Assembly (NCBI GenBank): GCA_951213105.1
Contig: OX578140.1
Coordinates: 123,931,649-123,995,648, forward strand
Direction: 5' to 3'
Origin: Amaurobius ferox
Lineage: Eukaryota > Arthropoda > Arachnida > Araneae > Amaurobiidae
DNA length: 64,000 nucleotides
Below, in pieces: positions 12,285 through 22,607 of this stretch. Numbering within the stretch: position 1 is the first letter of the stretch; every line of letters starts with the position of its first letter. The position numbers and the translations under genes are program-made. The notes below the pieces were generated by a model that saw only the letters and a list, made by a program, of their open reading frames with translations, searched no databases and was not told where the DNA came from.

Positions 12285-12656
12285 ATGAACAGAAGAAATA
12301 GAGGTCCTACCTCGGCAAGTTTATGGCTTTGCGTCGATGGTCACTGTAGAGCCTTAAGGCCAATAATCTCCTTTTATAGCAAGGCATTGACAACAGATAT
12401 AAGATCAACGGAATTATTCACTGGTCAGTGTCCGAAGAACATCTGCCAAGAAAATACTCCAGTCGATGACAGCTTTGGCCACACGTAACAAAACCTGGCT
12501 TCCAAAGCCGTCTGGAAAGGTCCATATGTTGCTAACAGAATACGCATCCGGGGAAGCCGGGTAATTCATCATCATACTATCATTGTGGATTTGATTTATG
12601 TGCCTTACAAGCGAGGAAGGCCAAGGTTACAGAGCAAATGCTCGTCAGCTTTGTAA
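12285..12656 (+). pseudogene. Possible retroelement pol tail
   Basis: One frame interrupted by a TAA at 12486-12488. Upstream of it is ELFTGQCPKN, reminiscent of the target-capsule end of an integrase. Downstream is KAVWKGPYVANRIRIRG then VIHHHTIIVDLIYVPYKR, reminiscent of a GPY/F module followed by a V-H-V..L.P-type ending. The motifs are short and nothing upstream confirms an integrase core. This could be chance or another protein family. Confidence 0.25.
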
Positions 12657-12741
12657 AGGACTATTTGATGAATTCGATAGACAAGAAAAAACAGCATAAA
12701 TATGACTCAGCCCTACTGTCTTCTTCGCCTGTTCTCCAGCA

Positions 12742-13267
12742 TATTCTTTATAAAACTCACAGAACTCGCCTATATAGGGTGTTTCCAATGTTATTGCACT
12801 CTTCTTGCATATGGCAGCATCCATGGACTGGTTTCCCCCATATTATGCGCACGTCAGCACGGAATGGACGTTGAAGGGCATGACAAAAAAATTGCTATGT
12901 GCCACAATTTTTCAAACCTATAAAAAGTTTGACCAATTTAGCCCTACTACGTAGTGAGTTCAAATTTCTGAAAGATTGAGCTCAGGCTCTGCAATAGTCA
13001 AGTATATTCTTTGTAAAACTCACAGAACTCGCCTACATAGGGTGTTTCCAATGTTATTGCACTCGTTTTGCATATAACAGCATCCATGGACTGGTTTCAA
13101 ACGCATTATGCGCACGTCAGCACAGAATAGACATTGAAAGGCATGGCAGAAAAATTGCTATGTGCCACAATTTTTCAAACCTATAAAAATCTGACCAATT
13201 CAGCCCTACTACGTAGAGAGTTCAAATTTCTGAAAGATTGAGCTCGGGCTTCTGAAGTAGTCAAGTT
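12742..13267 (+). repeat. Tandem duplication, about 262 bp x 2
   Basis: 12742-13003 and 13004-13267 are direct repeats, sharing CTCACAGAACTCGCCTA, GGGTGTTTCCAATGTTATTG, CAGCATCCATGGACTGGTTT and GCCCTACTACGTAG. The copies differ by scattered substitutions and small indels. Between about 13300 and 13690 further partial pieces occur, including inverted ones (CCATGGATGCTG with TAAGAGCGC). Short ORFs are not conserved between copies. Confidence 0.7.
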
Positions 13268-13757
13268 CATACGTATAAAACCTTTCTGCATAGGACGTTT
13301 TAGGGTCGCGCTTTTATTGTCGATTTCAGCATGTTCCGATTTTGCAGAATTTTATCGTGGATGCTACTTGAATTTAAGCGCAAAACCGTTCCATGGATGC
13401 TGCTATCTGTAATAAGAGCGCCATACTAAATTAATGACCGTCCTTTATAGGGGGATTCTGTGAGTATGAATTTGGCCGTTATAGCTTTCGCCCATTCTTT
13501 AAGAAATTTGAAACCGTCTGCGTGGATTGGTAGATCACTCCAGACGTTTTCAAAATTCTGGTACAGCAAGTATTTTTATGCCACTGTAAGTATCAGCTAT
13601 TTTATGCCGAAGAGATAATAATAAGCGCGATACCATACCATGGATGCTGTTACTTCCAATGAGAGTGCGATACTACCTTATTTATAACTTAAAAATGTAT
13701 CCGCCGTTGCCCGGCATTTAAAATGTATACCTCTGATTTAAATTGTATCAAATCTTA

Positions 13758-14212
13758 CAGCAAATTCTCGAAACGCAAACGTTTCTGTGACAGGCCGACT
13801 TTGAAAAATAAAACCTTACAGTAAATTCTCGAAAAGCAAGCGTTTTTGCGATACGCCGGCTTAGCTTAAAAGGAGAAAACCTTACAGCAAATTCTCGAAA
13901 AGCAAACGTTTTTGCAATACGCCGGCTTAGCTTAAAAGGAGAAAACCTTACAGCAAATTCTCGAAAAGCAAACGTTTTTGCGATACGCCGGCTTAGCTTA
14001 AAAGGAGAAAACCTTACAGCAAATTCTCGAAAAGCAAACGTTTTTGCGATACGCCGGCTTAGCTTAAAAGGAGAAAACCTTACAGCAAATTCTCGAAAAG
14101 CAAACGATTTTGCGATACGCCGGCTTAGCTTAAAAGGAGAAAACCTTAGAGCAAATTTTCGAAAAGCAAACGTTTTTGCGGTACGTCGCCTTAACTTACG
14201 AAAAGAAAATTC
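13758..14212 (+). repeat. Minisatellite, 66-bp unit x 7
   Basis: Units start at 13758, 13819, 13885, 13951, 14017, 14083 and 14149, with a 66-bp period after the first two diverged units. The unit is AT-poor compared with its surroundings. It contains AGCAAACGTTTTTGCG, a near-palindrome, and ATACGCCGGCTTAGCTTAAA. The four central copies are almost identical, so homogenisation is recent. Confidence 0.9.
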
Positions 14213-15446
14213 ACTGTGAAGGTGTAATACGCCATAATACGCATGCAGGACGAATGAAATTCTGATACACGGCTTTCATTAGATGAGACTAAAAAAGTGT
14301 AGTCTTTAAAACTAAGCCCTAGCATAATTAAAAGCTGAGATAAGGTCAAACTAGTGAATGCCTGAAATTTAGGGGAGGGGGGGAGAGCGATTCAAAAATT
14401 GTAACACTACGTTGTTTTCAAAACACCTCGCATCGAGAAAATAAAGCAAATATGTACTCCAATTTAAAAAAACGCATTGATTAAACTACTTTTATATTAT
14501 CATAATTTATGTACCAGAATCTAAATATTTGCATGGAAATAACGCTGGAAAAGCTTGTTTCGAAAAAGTCATTACCCATTCTATAAATACGTCACTGCTC
14601 TGCATAGCAAAGGATATGTCCCTCTTCCATGTTGTGACGTTATGAAGCATTACAACCCATCAGGGGAAATAGGTTAATATATCCGAAAATCGAATACGTT
14701 AGTTTTTATACTTTTGTTTGAAAATTCATAGAAAATTAAAAATTCATATAGTAATTAAATATTTTTATTGGAATACGAAGATATAAGTACATTTTATTTT
14801 TATGTCAAAGATAGAAGTATGTTAGTTTTCTATTTCTGGATTCAACGAAATAAAAATCAGATAACTTAATACATGCATATTTCAATGTATTTAAAAATAA
14901 ATAAATAAAATATGAGCGAATTATCGTACGGATTTTTAGCGATCATTAAAAGAATGTTCTTGGTACTTTCCGTTGGTGTCAAGATGAAAACTCAGTAATA
15001 ATATTTTCGATCGCTAAAGAATGGAAATTTGCGTGGAAATTGCTCAAAATTGCTCTTCGACATAAAGTAATTAAAAATTTAATTAAATTGTAAATAAATA
15101 AGTAAAAACTCGACGAAGTTTGTCGTCCCGGGAATTCAACTATGCTCTGAATTTTGCAGCTGTCCAGAGCTTAGGTTTCCGCTACAGAAGATACACATAT
15201 ACACAGACAGACATACATCTTCTGTATGAAAAATAAAAGTACACAAAATATTAAATAGTTATACTCCCTTTCAACTATATTTTATTTACACGTAAAATAT
15301 GTTGCAGTACATTTATAAACTAAATCCATCTAGTGCATGTATATAAATTGAATCGATTTATCATAAACGCTCTTATTTTGGAAATGTCTTAATTACCTCA
15401 GCTTATTCAGAGCATTATTAAATTAAGCAACACATCCAAAGCCATG
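14213..15446. other. No recognised gene
   Basis: AT-rich sequence without a convincing ORF. At 15186-15226 a short hairpin CAGAAGAT/ATCTTCTG encloses a CAGACAGACA microsatellite, a small version of the stem-loop and microsatellite pairing seen in F1-F3. Confidence 0.4.
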
Positions 15447-15612
15447 GATATAAAAATATAAAATTAAGAATAATTAAGGATAATTTAATTGGTTTCCGAA
15501 AAAAAAGTTGGGAGGAACAAGAAGCATTCCATGAAATGCTTCTTGTTTCTCTCCAACTTTTTTTTCGGAAACCAATTAAATTATCCTTAATTATTCTTTA
15601 TATTTTTATATC
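15447..15612. repeat. Near-perfect long hairpin
   Basis: Two arms of about 75-80 bp around a short loop near ATGAA. The left arm includes ATAATTTAATTGGTTTCCGA and AACAAGAAGCAT, and the right arm is its complement. Differences are limited to a few bases near AACTTTTTTTTC/GGGAGGA and one small indel near the base. Arms this alike mean a recent foldback insertion or selection on the structure. It could be a small palindromic MITE or a hairpin-RNA source. No coding capacity. Confidence 0.85.
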
Positions 15613-15990
15613 TACTTTCCGCCCCGTTTATTAATTTAGCATATTTCCATAAAATGCATATCTATAGAACGTATAAGAGCAGTACTAAGTGAAGTTATAG
15701 ATGATATTTTATTCAGCTTAAAGTTGAAACAAAATTTCTGATGGGAGAGTTTTTCTTATTGTGAGGATTTATTTGATTAATTATTTGATATTAACGCATT
15801 ATAAATTTTAAGTAATTCATGACAATTCATTACATGACAAAAGTGGTCAGGATAATTAGGATTAATTAAAAAATCCAGGATTGTTTTCTGCTTATATGTC
15901 ATTGTGTTTTAGTATAAAATATTAGGCTTCATGCTTTATAAATTATTTTATTTGGCTTTTATAATAATAATATAAATATTAGTATAGCTA

Positions 15991-17040
15991 AGTGTTGTGA
16001 TAAATATATTGCATGGATCAATTTGAATTGAATAATTAAAATATACTAATATACGTAAGTGGTTTAAAAAGTAAGTTAACAAGAGCTCTCACGAGTGCAC
16101 AAATTCAGCGTGCGAATTAAATTCCATGTCTAGATAAGGTGTTGTGTTCTTGCACGACAACGCCCGACCGCATACCGCCTTGGTTACACGAGATTTGGTA
16201 CATCGTTTCTGATGGAATGTACTGGAAAACCCACCCTACAGCCCGGATCTCGCACCAAGCGATTTTCATCTCTTTGGACCGTTGAAGAAGCACTTGGCAG
16301 ATCGCCATTTCACAACCGATGCCGAAGTTCAGGAAACCGTTGTTGAGTGGCTCCGCGACCTGGACCTTGATTTCTTCTATGCCGGTTTCGATAGATTGGT
16401 TTACCGATGGAGCAAATGCTTCGACAACCATTGTGACTATGTGGGAAAATAATATGTACCAGTGCCTTGCTAACTTTATGTATCGCTTTGATTTCGTGAA
16501 TAAACCTTTTCTCTCACAGGACTTGTTTCCTTACTTTTTGAACCACCCTCGTATAATTGCTTTAAGAGCTTAATGAATAAATTTCATAAAATTAATTACT
16601 CAATTCAAGTCAAATCCCTGCCATATATTTTCATTGAGCGGATTCCCATGTCAATACTTATAAATTAAATTGGCCGAATATTCTAGATAAAATAATTTTG
16701 TATAGTGAAGCATCCAAGTATTGACACAAGAACCTAAAATAATAGTTAAATAAATCATGATAATATACAAAATAAATCTCGAATTTTGAATTATTATAAA
16801 ATGAATTTATTATTATTATTATTATTATTATATAAAACATAGGAGAAAATTTAATGGATCTTGTTTAAGTAATATACATATATATAAAGTATATAATGTG
16901 TGGGATATGTGGGAAAGATTTGACTTGAATTGAGTAATTAATTCTATGAAATTTATTCATTAAGCCCTTAAAGCAATTATACATTAGTGTATTTTAATTA
17001 TTCAATTCAAATTGATTCATGTAACATATTTATCACACTA
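15991..17040. mobile_element. Foldback element containing a mariner MITE
   Basis: The left arm is 15991-16053 continuing at 16552-16625. The right arm is 16903-17040, in inverse order. The arms share GATAAATATRTTRCATG, AATTTGAATTGAATAATTAA, TAATGAATAAATTTCATA and AATTACTCAATTCAAGTCAA. The left arm is split by the mariner MITE while the right arm is continuous. The loop holds an ATT microsatellite at about 16803-16832. No own coding capacity. Confidence 0.8.
16054..16551 (+). mobile_element. Mariner-derived MITE, copy 1
   Basis: 498 bp flanked by TA (16052-16053 and 16552-16553). TIRs of about 30 bp contain GGTTTAAAAAGTAAG and its near-complement CTTACTTTTTGAACC. The interior keeps the 3' end of a mariner transposase gene in several frames: HDNARPHTA, then LAPSDFHLFGPLKKHLA and YAGFDRLVYRW. 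HDN and SD are the second and third catalytic positions of the DD34D family; the first half of the gene is deleted. The 38.5 kb copy has the same deletion, so this is a spreading deletion derivative. Not able to make transposase. Confidence 0.9.
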
Positions 17041-17181
17041 AAGGTGTTTGATCTCATTAACGTTAATAATATTATATTAATAGATTTAATAATATGATGC
17101 TAACAGATAATTATCACAATAAATGAAACTACTGCTTTCGAGAATGCGACGTTTCAGCACTTCTTTGAAGAAAGCAAGCAT

Positions 17182-17433
17182 GTGTTGCTGCTGTTGTTGT
17201 GACTTATCCCCCGTGATGAGGAGCGCTTAGTACCATGTCCACTAGACCCCTGGTCCCATGGCGAAGGGGAGAATATGCAGCTTCATTTTTATTGAGGCTC
17301 TCAAAGGGCAGAAGTCTGACTTTGCCTCGACTACACAACATCCAAGCCCGCTGACGGGATTTGAACCCACAACCCGGCAATCCAGCGATCAGGCGGAAAC
17401 GCATGCCCCTGACCCCTGGATCCCCAGATCGGC
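17182..17433 (-). mobile_element. tRNA-derived SINE
   Basis: Flanked by 13-bp target duplications AGAAAGCARGCAT (17169-17181 and 17434-17446). Read on the minus strand, GGGTTCAAATCCCGTCAG is a B-box. An A-box-like segment precedes it, a non-tRNA body follows, and the tail is rich in CAACAACAGCAG. The two ORFs over it are chance. Confidence 0.8.
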
Positions 17434-17579
17434 AGAAAGCAGGCATAAACACATAATTGGTTATGCCTGCTTTCTTAAAGGAAGTATCAAAATGTTGAGA
17501 TATCAATTATACTATGTATTTTTAAAAATAAGGTTTGAAAATGATTGTCTATATAATAAGTGTCAAACGTGTTAATGAC

Positions 17580-18165
17580 TTTTCAGGCCCTTCAAAAGCC
17601 TCCTTTGCGGTGATTAAAAAGGTTGAATCTGCTCACTCATAGTATCAACTACAGGATTGGCCCTAACGGATCTGAATTTTCGATTTTCTTTTTAAGGAGA
17701 AAATAGATTTTTCTTAACACTTTCTAAACTTTTAAGAAACTACCAAGTGACACTTAGAAGGTTGAGTAGCATCAACAACAGGACTGTTCCTATCCATTAA
17801 CGACCTATCCGGATTAACGACCCTTTCCCCCAAGTGAAGTATATTGATTTTTCACCAAAAAACTTTTCAGATCCTTTGGAATTCCTCCCCGCTCTTGTGA
17901 CAAAGAAAGTTGAATCTTTGCATACTTATTATATCAACCATGGAAGAGAAAAGAACGTAGTCTAAATTTTGATTTCCTGCTCGAAGTGGAGAAAATGGGT
18001 TTTCTTAAAAAATGGTTCCAAACTACCCAAGAAGCTTTGTTGAATTAAAAGGTTGAATCTTTGCACATTTATAGTATCTATTGACAGCAGGGTGAAACCT
18101 GAGGATTCGGGTTTTTGATTCCCTGGACGCCTGTGCCAATTAACAAACTCATGTGAAATCAAAAT
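17580..18165 (+). repeat. Degenerate tandem repeat
   Basis: At least four diverged units built round AAGGTTGAATCTTTGCACA, TATAGTATCAAC and TTTTCTTAAAA, spaced about 130-150 bp. Similar units occur at 37745-38030. No gene. Confidence 0.55.
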
Positions 18166-18607
18166 CTCTGTTGAGTTGTAAAATACAGAGGGATTAAATT
18201 ATCCTTTCTCCATAATTAAATATTATTGCAAGACTAATGGCATTTGATATTTTGTATTTATTTTATGAAGCAGATTTTAACTCGTCAAATGTTTTAATCA
18301 ATTTAAAATAATGTATTTCTTTGCTTCATAAACACACAAATATATTATTAAGATGAACTGAAAGTAAAGATCCCAATTCGCATTGTATGACAAAAGGTAT
18401 TTTAGAACTTAAATTAACTCTAAATAGCTTTTGTGAGCCATTTTCAGAAAGTTTTAATACTAGCGCCACTATCTCCCATTCCTTCAATCTCTTAAATATC
18501 CTACGATAGATATCCCAAGTGTAGTCCGTATTGTCCCCTTTAGTGAACGTTAACGACTTTAACATATGAGGGCCATTTCAATGAAAAGAAGATGGAATCG
18601 TATCCTT
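18166..18607. other. No recognised gene
   Basis: A 79-codon minus-strand ORF (18326-18565) has ordinary composition but no motif I recognise and no supporting signals. Confidence 0.35.
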
Positions 18608-18675
18608 GTACCTCAAAAGTTAGAGCATGGGCTGGCCAGTTCGAAGATCCTGTTGTTCGATCCTCAACTGGGATA
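18608..18675 (+). repeat. tRNA-like relic
   Basis: TACCTCAAAAGTTAGAGCAT resembles an A-box region and TGTTCGATCCTCAACTGGGA a B-box with acceptor end. Related to 19827-19893 and 35279-35343 (shared TAGAG.ATGGG, GGCTGGCCA-like and TTCGATCC). The acceptor stem does not close, so this is probably a SINE head. Confidence 0.45.
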
Positions 18676-18754
18676 GTTAGAGCTCTATAATAGAGAGGAA
18701 TTAATTAACCCTGCAGATTGGATACAATAATGATGGGGGGTTGGATTAAAACAG

Positions 18755-19145
18755 AACACTTTACAACATAGTTGAAAAGTGTTTATGACTTTGTTCATTT
18801 ATTCGGTCTGTCTATCTGTCTGTTAGCACGGTAACTGCAGTAAAAATGACTTTATCAAAATGAAATTTTAGTATGTTTTTCAGACGGTCTGTGGGACCTG
18901 TGGGAATATAAATGAATAATATCACCCAATTAGTTTTGGATTGAACCCGGGTTGAAAAAATGAAATACATTGAACCCTATGGGACCTAATTTTTCAAACA
19001 TTTTTTAAGCGAATTTAAAATTCACAAATTGCTTCGAAAATTTTAGAAAATATTCAAATTATCCTATAAAATATATAAAAAAAATTTCAGTAAAATATGT
19101 TAGGTAGTTTTTTAAATAAAAATGATTTAATATAGGGAGAAAAAC
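18755..19145 (+). mobile_element. F3 element, single copy
   Basis: Starts with a stem-loop AACACTTT/AAAGTGTT (18755-18783). A CTGTCTATCTGTCTGT tract (about 18810-18825) and then GGTAACTGCAGTAAAAATGA and AAATGAAATTTTAGTATG follow. The body contains GGATTGAACCCGGGTTGAAA and runs into AT-rich sequence. Two more units are at 49018-50545. Confidence 0.7.
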
Positions 19146-19329
19146 AGATTCAATTGAATTCTGACTCTTGCTATATCGTCCAGAAAGAAGAAAGAGATAT
19201 ATTATGTAATAAATATTTTCCTAAGTGTTTCATTATTTTATGTATAAGAGAGGTTTTGCATTTTAAATTAATATGGTAGATAACACCTTTTCAAATTTTT
19301 AAATAAAATAAATTATTAAAGTATTATGA

Positions 19330-19715
19330 TGAATAAAACGCTACTTTCATATAGATGCGATTTATATTTCCATGACGTCATTTGAACAAAGTTCATTTGT
19401 TTTCGATGAAGTTTTTAAATATAATAAATTATTGTAGTATTATGATGATTTTAAAAATATTACCGAGGAATGCAACGCATTTCAGAGATGTTTAAACCAG
19501 ACACTTGATATTTCAATGCCGTTATTTGAATGAAGTTCATTTTCTTCGATGAAGTTTTCAAATATAATAAATTAATGTAGTATTGTGATAATTTTAAAAA
19601 TATTACCGAGGAATGCATCGCATTTTAGAGATGTTTATATAAAATTGCATTGAAGTTGGAAAGTGTTTCATAATCAATGCTTTATGCATGATTGACCTTT
19701 CTTATTAGAGGATAC
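19330..19715 (+). repeat. R5 repeat with internal tandem duplication
   Basis: Two tandem sub-units share TTATTTGAATGAAGTTCATT, GATGAAGTTTTCAAATATAA and AATATTACCGAGGAATGCA. The end is GTTGGAAAGTGTTTCATAAT then CAATGCTTTATGCATGATTG. Other copies are at 44165-44410 and 51353-51470. Confidence 0.65.
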
Positions 19716-19826
19716 ATTGAATTATGGAGGTAGTTTCAAACAGAAAATAGGTGGTCGTTCAGATCGGCAATTACACGCCGATCTAACATAGGGGCCACTT
19801 CGGCGGGAAGTGGAAATATTATTACT

Positions 19827-19893
19827 GTAGCCCAACAGTAAGAGGATGGGTTAGCCAATTTGATGATCCGTGGTTCGATCCCTGGCTGAGACA
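19827..19893 (+). repeat. tRNA-like relic
   Basis: TGTAGCCCAACAGTAAGAGG is an A-box-like sequence and TGGTTCGATCCCTGGCTGAG a good B-box. The arms do not make a full cloverleaf, so this is a SINE head or tRNA pseudogene. A further minus-strand B-box-like sequence (complement of GAATTGAACCAACAATC) lies at 20041-20057. Confidence 0.5.
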
Positions 19894-20134
19894 TTTATAA
19901 ATATGTCAAACATTACTAGTTTATTTTATATTAAGTATATATCTATGTATCACTATAAAACTTCCACACAGGATAGACTAGGGACACAAGTAATAATAAA
20001 TTCCCCGAAATAATGAATGCATGGAACTCTTGTATCAGGGGGAATTGAACCAACAATCTGCTGATCAACGGCTACTGGGAGTATTACCTATTTTTCTATA
20101 TATGCATTGTGCACTATTTTAATTTATCTTCTTA

Positions 20135-20370
20135 GCCGACGTGGTTGTCGAGTGGTCAAGGCAAGCGTTTCCGTAGCAATCGCTCGACCGCCACGTTGTG
20201 GGTTCGAGCCCCACATAAGGTATGGATGTTTGTGTTGTGGGTGCAATGTGATCCACCCCCTCTGGTGCGCCTGGGGCAACGTCAATGGACGGCTAAATGG
20301 TTCACACTCTGGCCGCTGTAATAAAGGCGAATGACGAAGGTCAAAGTGCCTGGCCATTTGGGGAAAAAAA
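20135..20370 (+). mobile_element. tRNA-Ser/Leu-like SINE
   Basis: Flanked by exact 11-bp target duplications TTATCTTCTTA (20124-20134 and 20371-20381). The head has GGTTGTCGAGTGGTCAAGGC (A-box, long D-loop form typical of Ser/Leu tRNAs) and GTGGGTTCGAGCCCCACAT (B-box with a closed T-stem). The body is not tRNA-like, and an A run precedes the right duplication. ORFs on both strands are chance. Confidence 0.85.
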
Positions 20371-20381
20371 TTATCTTCTTA

Positions 20382-21073
20382 AACCAATTGTACGGGAAGT
20401 CTATTCCCACATTGGGCATTATATTGAAAGTGCACTTATGAGTGGTATAATATTCAAGAAACTTGGCTGTATATAATGTCGCTTTATCGATCAAATTCTC
20501 TAAAAATAAAATCTTTAAGCATGTTTTCCTATATTTAGAAACCCTCCTTCAATAGGGATGGTTCTCTTTCGCATGGAAGACCTAGCATTCTAGCACGAAA
20601 CGACCATTGTTAGAGCTTCTATAGGTACTTAACGTTTGACAACTAAATCTCATTTATCATCTCTCCTTCATTTACAACCGTCAACTTCAGAGTGTTAAGG
20701 ATAGGGAATGGCATAGAAACGGCTAAAAAAAACATTAAAGTGGCTTTCGTTTTTAAAGTTGTTTTCACTTATTATTCAAAACAAAGAAAATGTTATTAAT
20801 ATGCCTGTAACAGTGTAAAAGTAGAGGCATTGGAAAATACGCGGATGTATCTTATTAAATGGGTGAAAACATGAATTGTTGAATCTGAACATTTTGTATT
20901 TTGTGTATAATAAAGTCAATTTCATTCCACCACGTTGTTTAAATGTTAGTCTTTTAGGGGGTGTTATACATTGGTTTTCAGGGTTCCTTTCCATATTTTG
21001 AGACAGGGGCCAAAACTGCTCATAATACATTTTGCAACATTCAACAAATTTGTCTTTTTTCTCCTCTCTCTAA
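20382..21073. other. No recognised gene
   Basis: Several short ORFs without motifs. It might include the upstream region of the MADF exon at 21.27 kb. Confidence 0.35.
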
Positions 21074-21127
21074 AGCCCCTATTTCACGGCATTAATTTGG
21101 GAGAACAAACCGTTCGCAAAATAGCTC
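21074..21127 (+). repeat. TIR-like copy upstream of the MADF exon
   Basis: AGCCCCTATTTCACGGCATT, then AATTTGGGAGAACAAACCGT and TCGCAAAATAGCTC match the left TIR of the element at 21394-21606 with several differences. No matching inverted copy directly follows. Confidence 0.6.
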
Positions 21128-21272
21128 AGACATCAAATTTAGCCATAACATTTTAAGTTTAACCGGAAAATGTTGTTGAGGGAACTGCTGTGCGAAAATC
21201 GACCCATCAGAAGTGCTTAAATCCGAAACGTCACAGGTCACGTGCTTTCGAATTATTTTATTTCTTATTTTA

Positions 21273-21384
21273 ATGGCGACCAAGATGGTCGATAGACTGT
21301 TTTGGAATGCAGAAATGGAAGCTGATCTTATTGAACTTATTCAATCCAAACGGAACTTTTGGGATGTTAAGGGCACTCTTTACA
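21273..21384 (+). CDS. Candidate first exon of a MADF/Myb-like protein
   Basis: From the ATG at 21273 the exon encodes MATKMVDRLFWNAEMEADLI followed by ELIQSKRNFWDVKGTLY. A tryptophan, then xxExxLIxLIxxxxxxWD and a Tyr a few residues on, is the beginning of a MADF/Myb-SANT-like DNA-binding fold. The frame reaches an excellent splice donor (ACA then GTAAGA at 21385), eight bases before a MITE TIR. No second exon is found downstream. MADF-like proteins occur both as host transcription factors and as the second gene of PIF/Harbinger transposons. The TIR-like copy 146 bp upstream favours the transposon origin. The frame is open upstream to 21213 with another ATG. Confidence 0.45.
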
Positions 21385-21393
21385 GTAAGAGAG

Positions 21394-21606
21394 AGCCCCT
21401 ATTACACGACAGTAATTTGGGATAATAAACCGTTCGCAAAACAGCTTTGGGACGTTTGTGACGTCACTCCACGCAGCACAGAACGAAAGTGACGTCAATC
21501 CAAGCAGCAAATGGGGAAGCTAAGCTGTTTAAGGCTGAAGCTAAGCGTCCCAAAGCTGTTTTGCGAACGGTTTGCTGTCCCAAATTACTGTTGTGTAATG
21601 GGAGCT
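21394..21606. mobile_element. Palindromic MITE with 61-bp TIRs
   Basis: Arms 21394-21454 and 21546-21606 are inverted copies (AGCYCCYATTACACRACAGT, CGTTCGCAAAACAGCTTTGG). The roughly 90-bp centre is CAGCA-rich with two GTGACGTCA sites. No clear target duplication. Probably PIF/Harbinger-like, judged only from its MADF neighbour and AGCCCC ends. Confidence 0.7.
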
Positions 21607-22599
21607 TAGCAGAAACTACTAACATAGTTTCTTGTAACTCCCTAAAAAGCGGGCTAGCCCCTTCAAGGTTTTTTCATTGTGTAACGCCACTAGGGTTTCC
21701 TATACACCTGCATAAAAATATATGATAATCCTAACACTTCTTGAGTTATTGGCTTAGTCCATGATTTTCCTTGACACCTTGTGTAAATGTTGAATTAGGA
21801 AAGATATTGCACGGTGAAGTGAGACGATTGAACCTATTTTAGTCAATCGAACCCGGTCTCACATGGGACTCGCTTAATGGTACATTTCAAGAATATTTGT
21901 AGCGATTTGCAGCGATTACGTTTAACTTTTCCTACATTCATATTTCATATTGTTTAGGTCAACTTGTACACCAAGCAGTATCATAATTTAAAAAAATAAT
22001 CTTTATACTAGTTTTTATTCGTAAGTAACTGTTTTAAAATCTTTATAAAGTTACTTAATTCTTTTTAGTGTTGTCAACAGCTTAGTGACAGACCCTGATT
22101 ACGCCCTTGGCTCATAAGGCGTGAACCTAGGGGTCCCAGAATTGAGACTCTGAAATATTCCTATAATTGTATCGTAAAGTTAAACATGGATCATACTTTA
22201 CCAGTACATGCTTTAGAATATTTTTAAGTATGCCAGTTTCAGATTCTTCTAGTGAAAGTTCTTCCTCGACACTTAAAAGAATAAAAAACATTTTGAAATA
22301 AAAATTACATTCAGAAATTTAATGTTATTAGCTGTTGAGTATGAAATATTTTCAAAACTTAATTTTAAAGATATTATTAAGGTCTTTTCAGAAAGGAAAT
22401 ATTTGAAAGAGACTTTCTGAAGTAATTTGCTGAATTAATTACTATTTGCTGCATTTCGTGCGTAATATTTAGCTTCCTAAATGTAAATTTTATACATGTT
22501 ATTCTTTAAGAAGGAAGGGGGAGGGGGATATTCCATTTTAATTTATAGTTTATGAAAAATACGTAAAATTTAATGTGGTTTAAGATAGATATTTTTAAA
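21607..22599. other. No recognised gene
   Basis: AT-rich. A possible continuation of the MADF gene was looked for and not found. Confidence 0.35.
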
Positions 22600-22607
22600 G
22601 TTGGACT

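Noticed and set aside
20135..20220. A functional tRNA-Ser or tRNA-Leu gene
   Set aside because: A- and B-boxes are good but the acceptor stem does not close and exact duplications flank the longer SINE.
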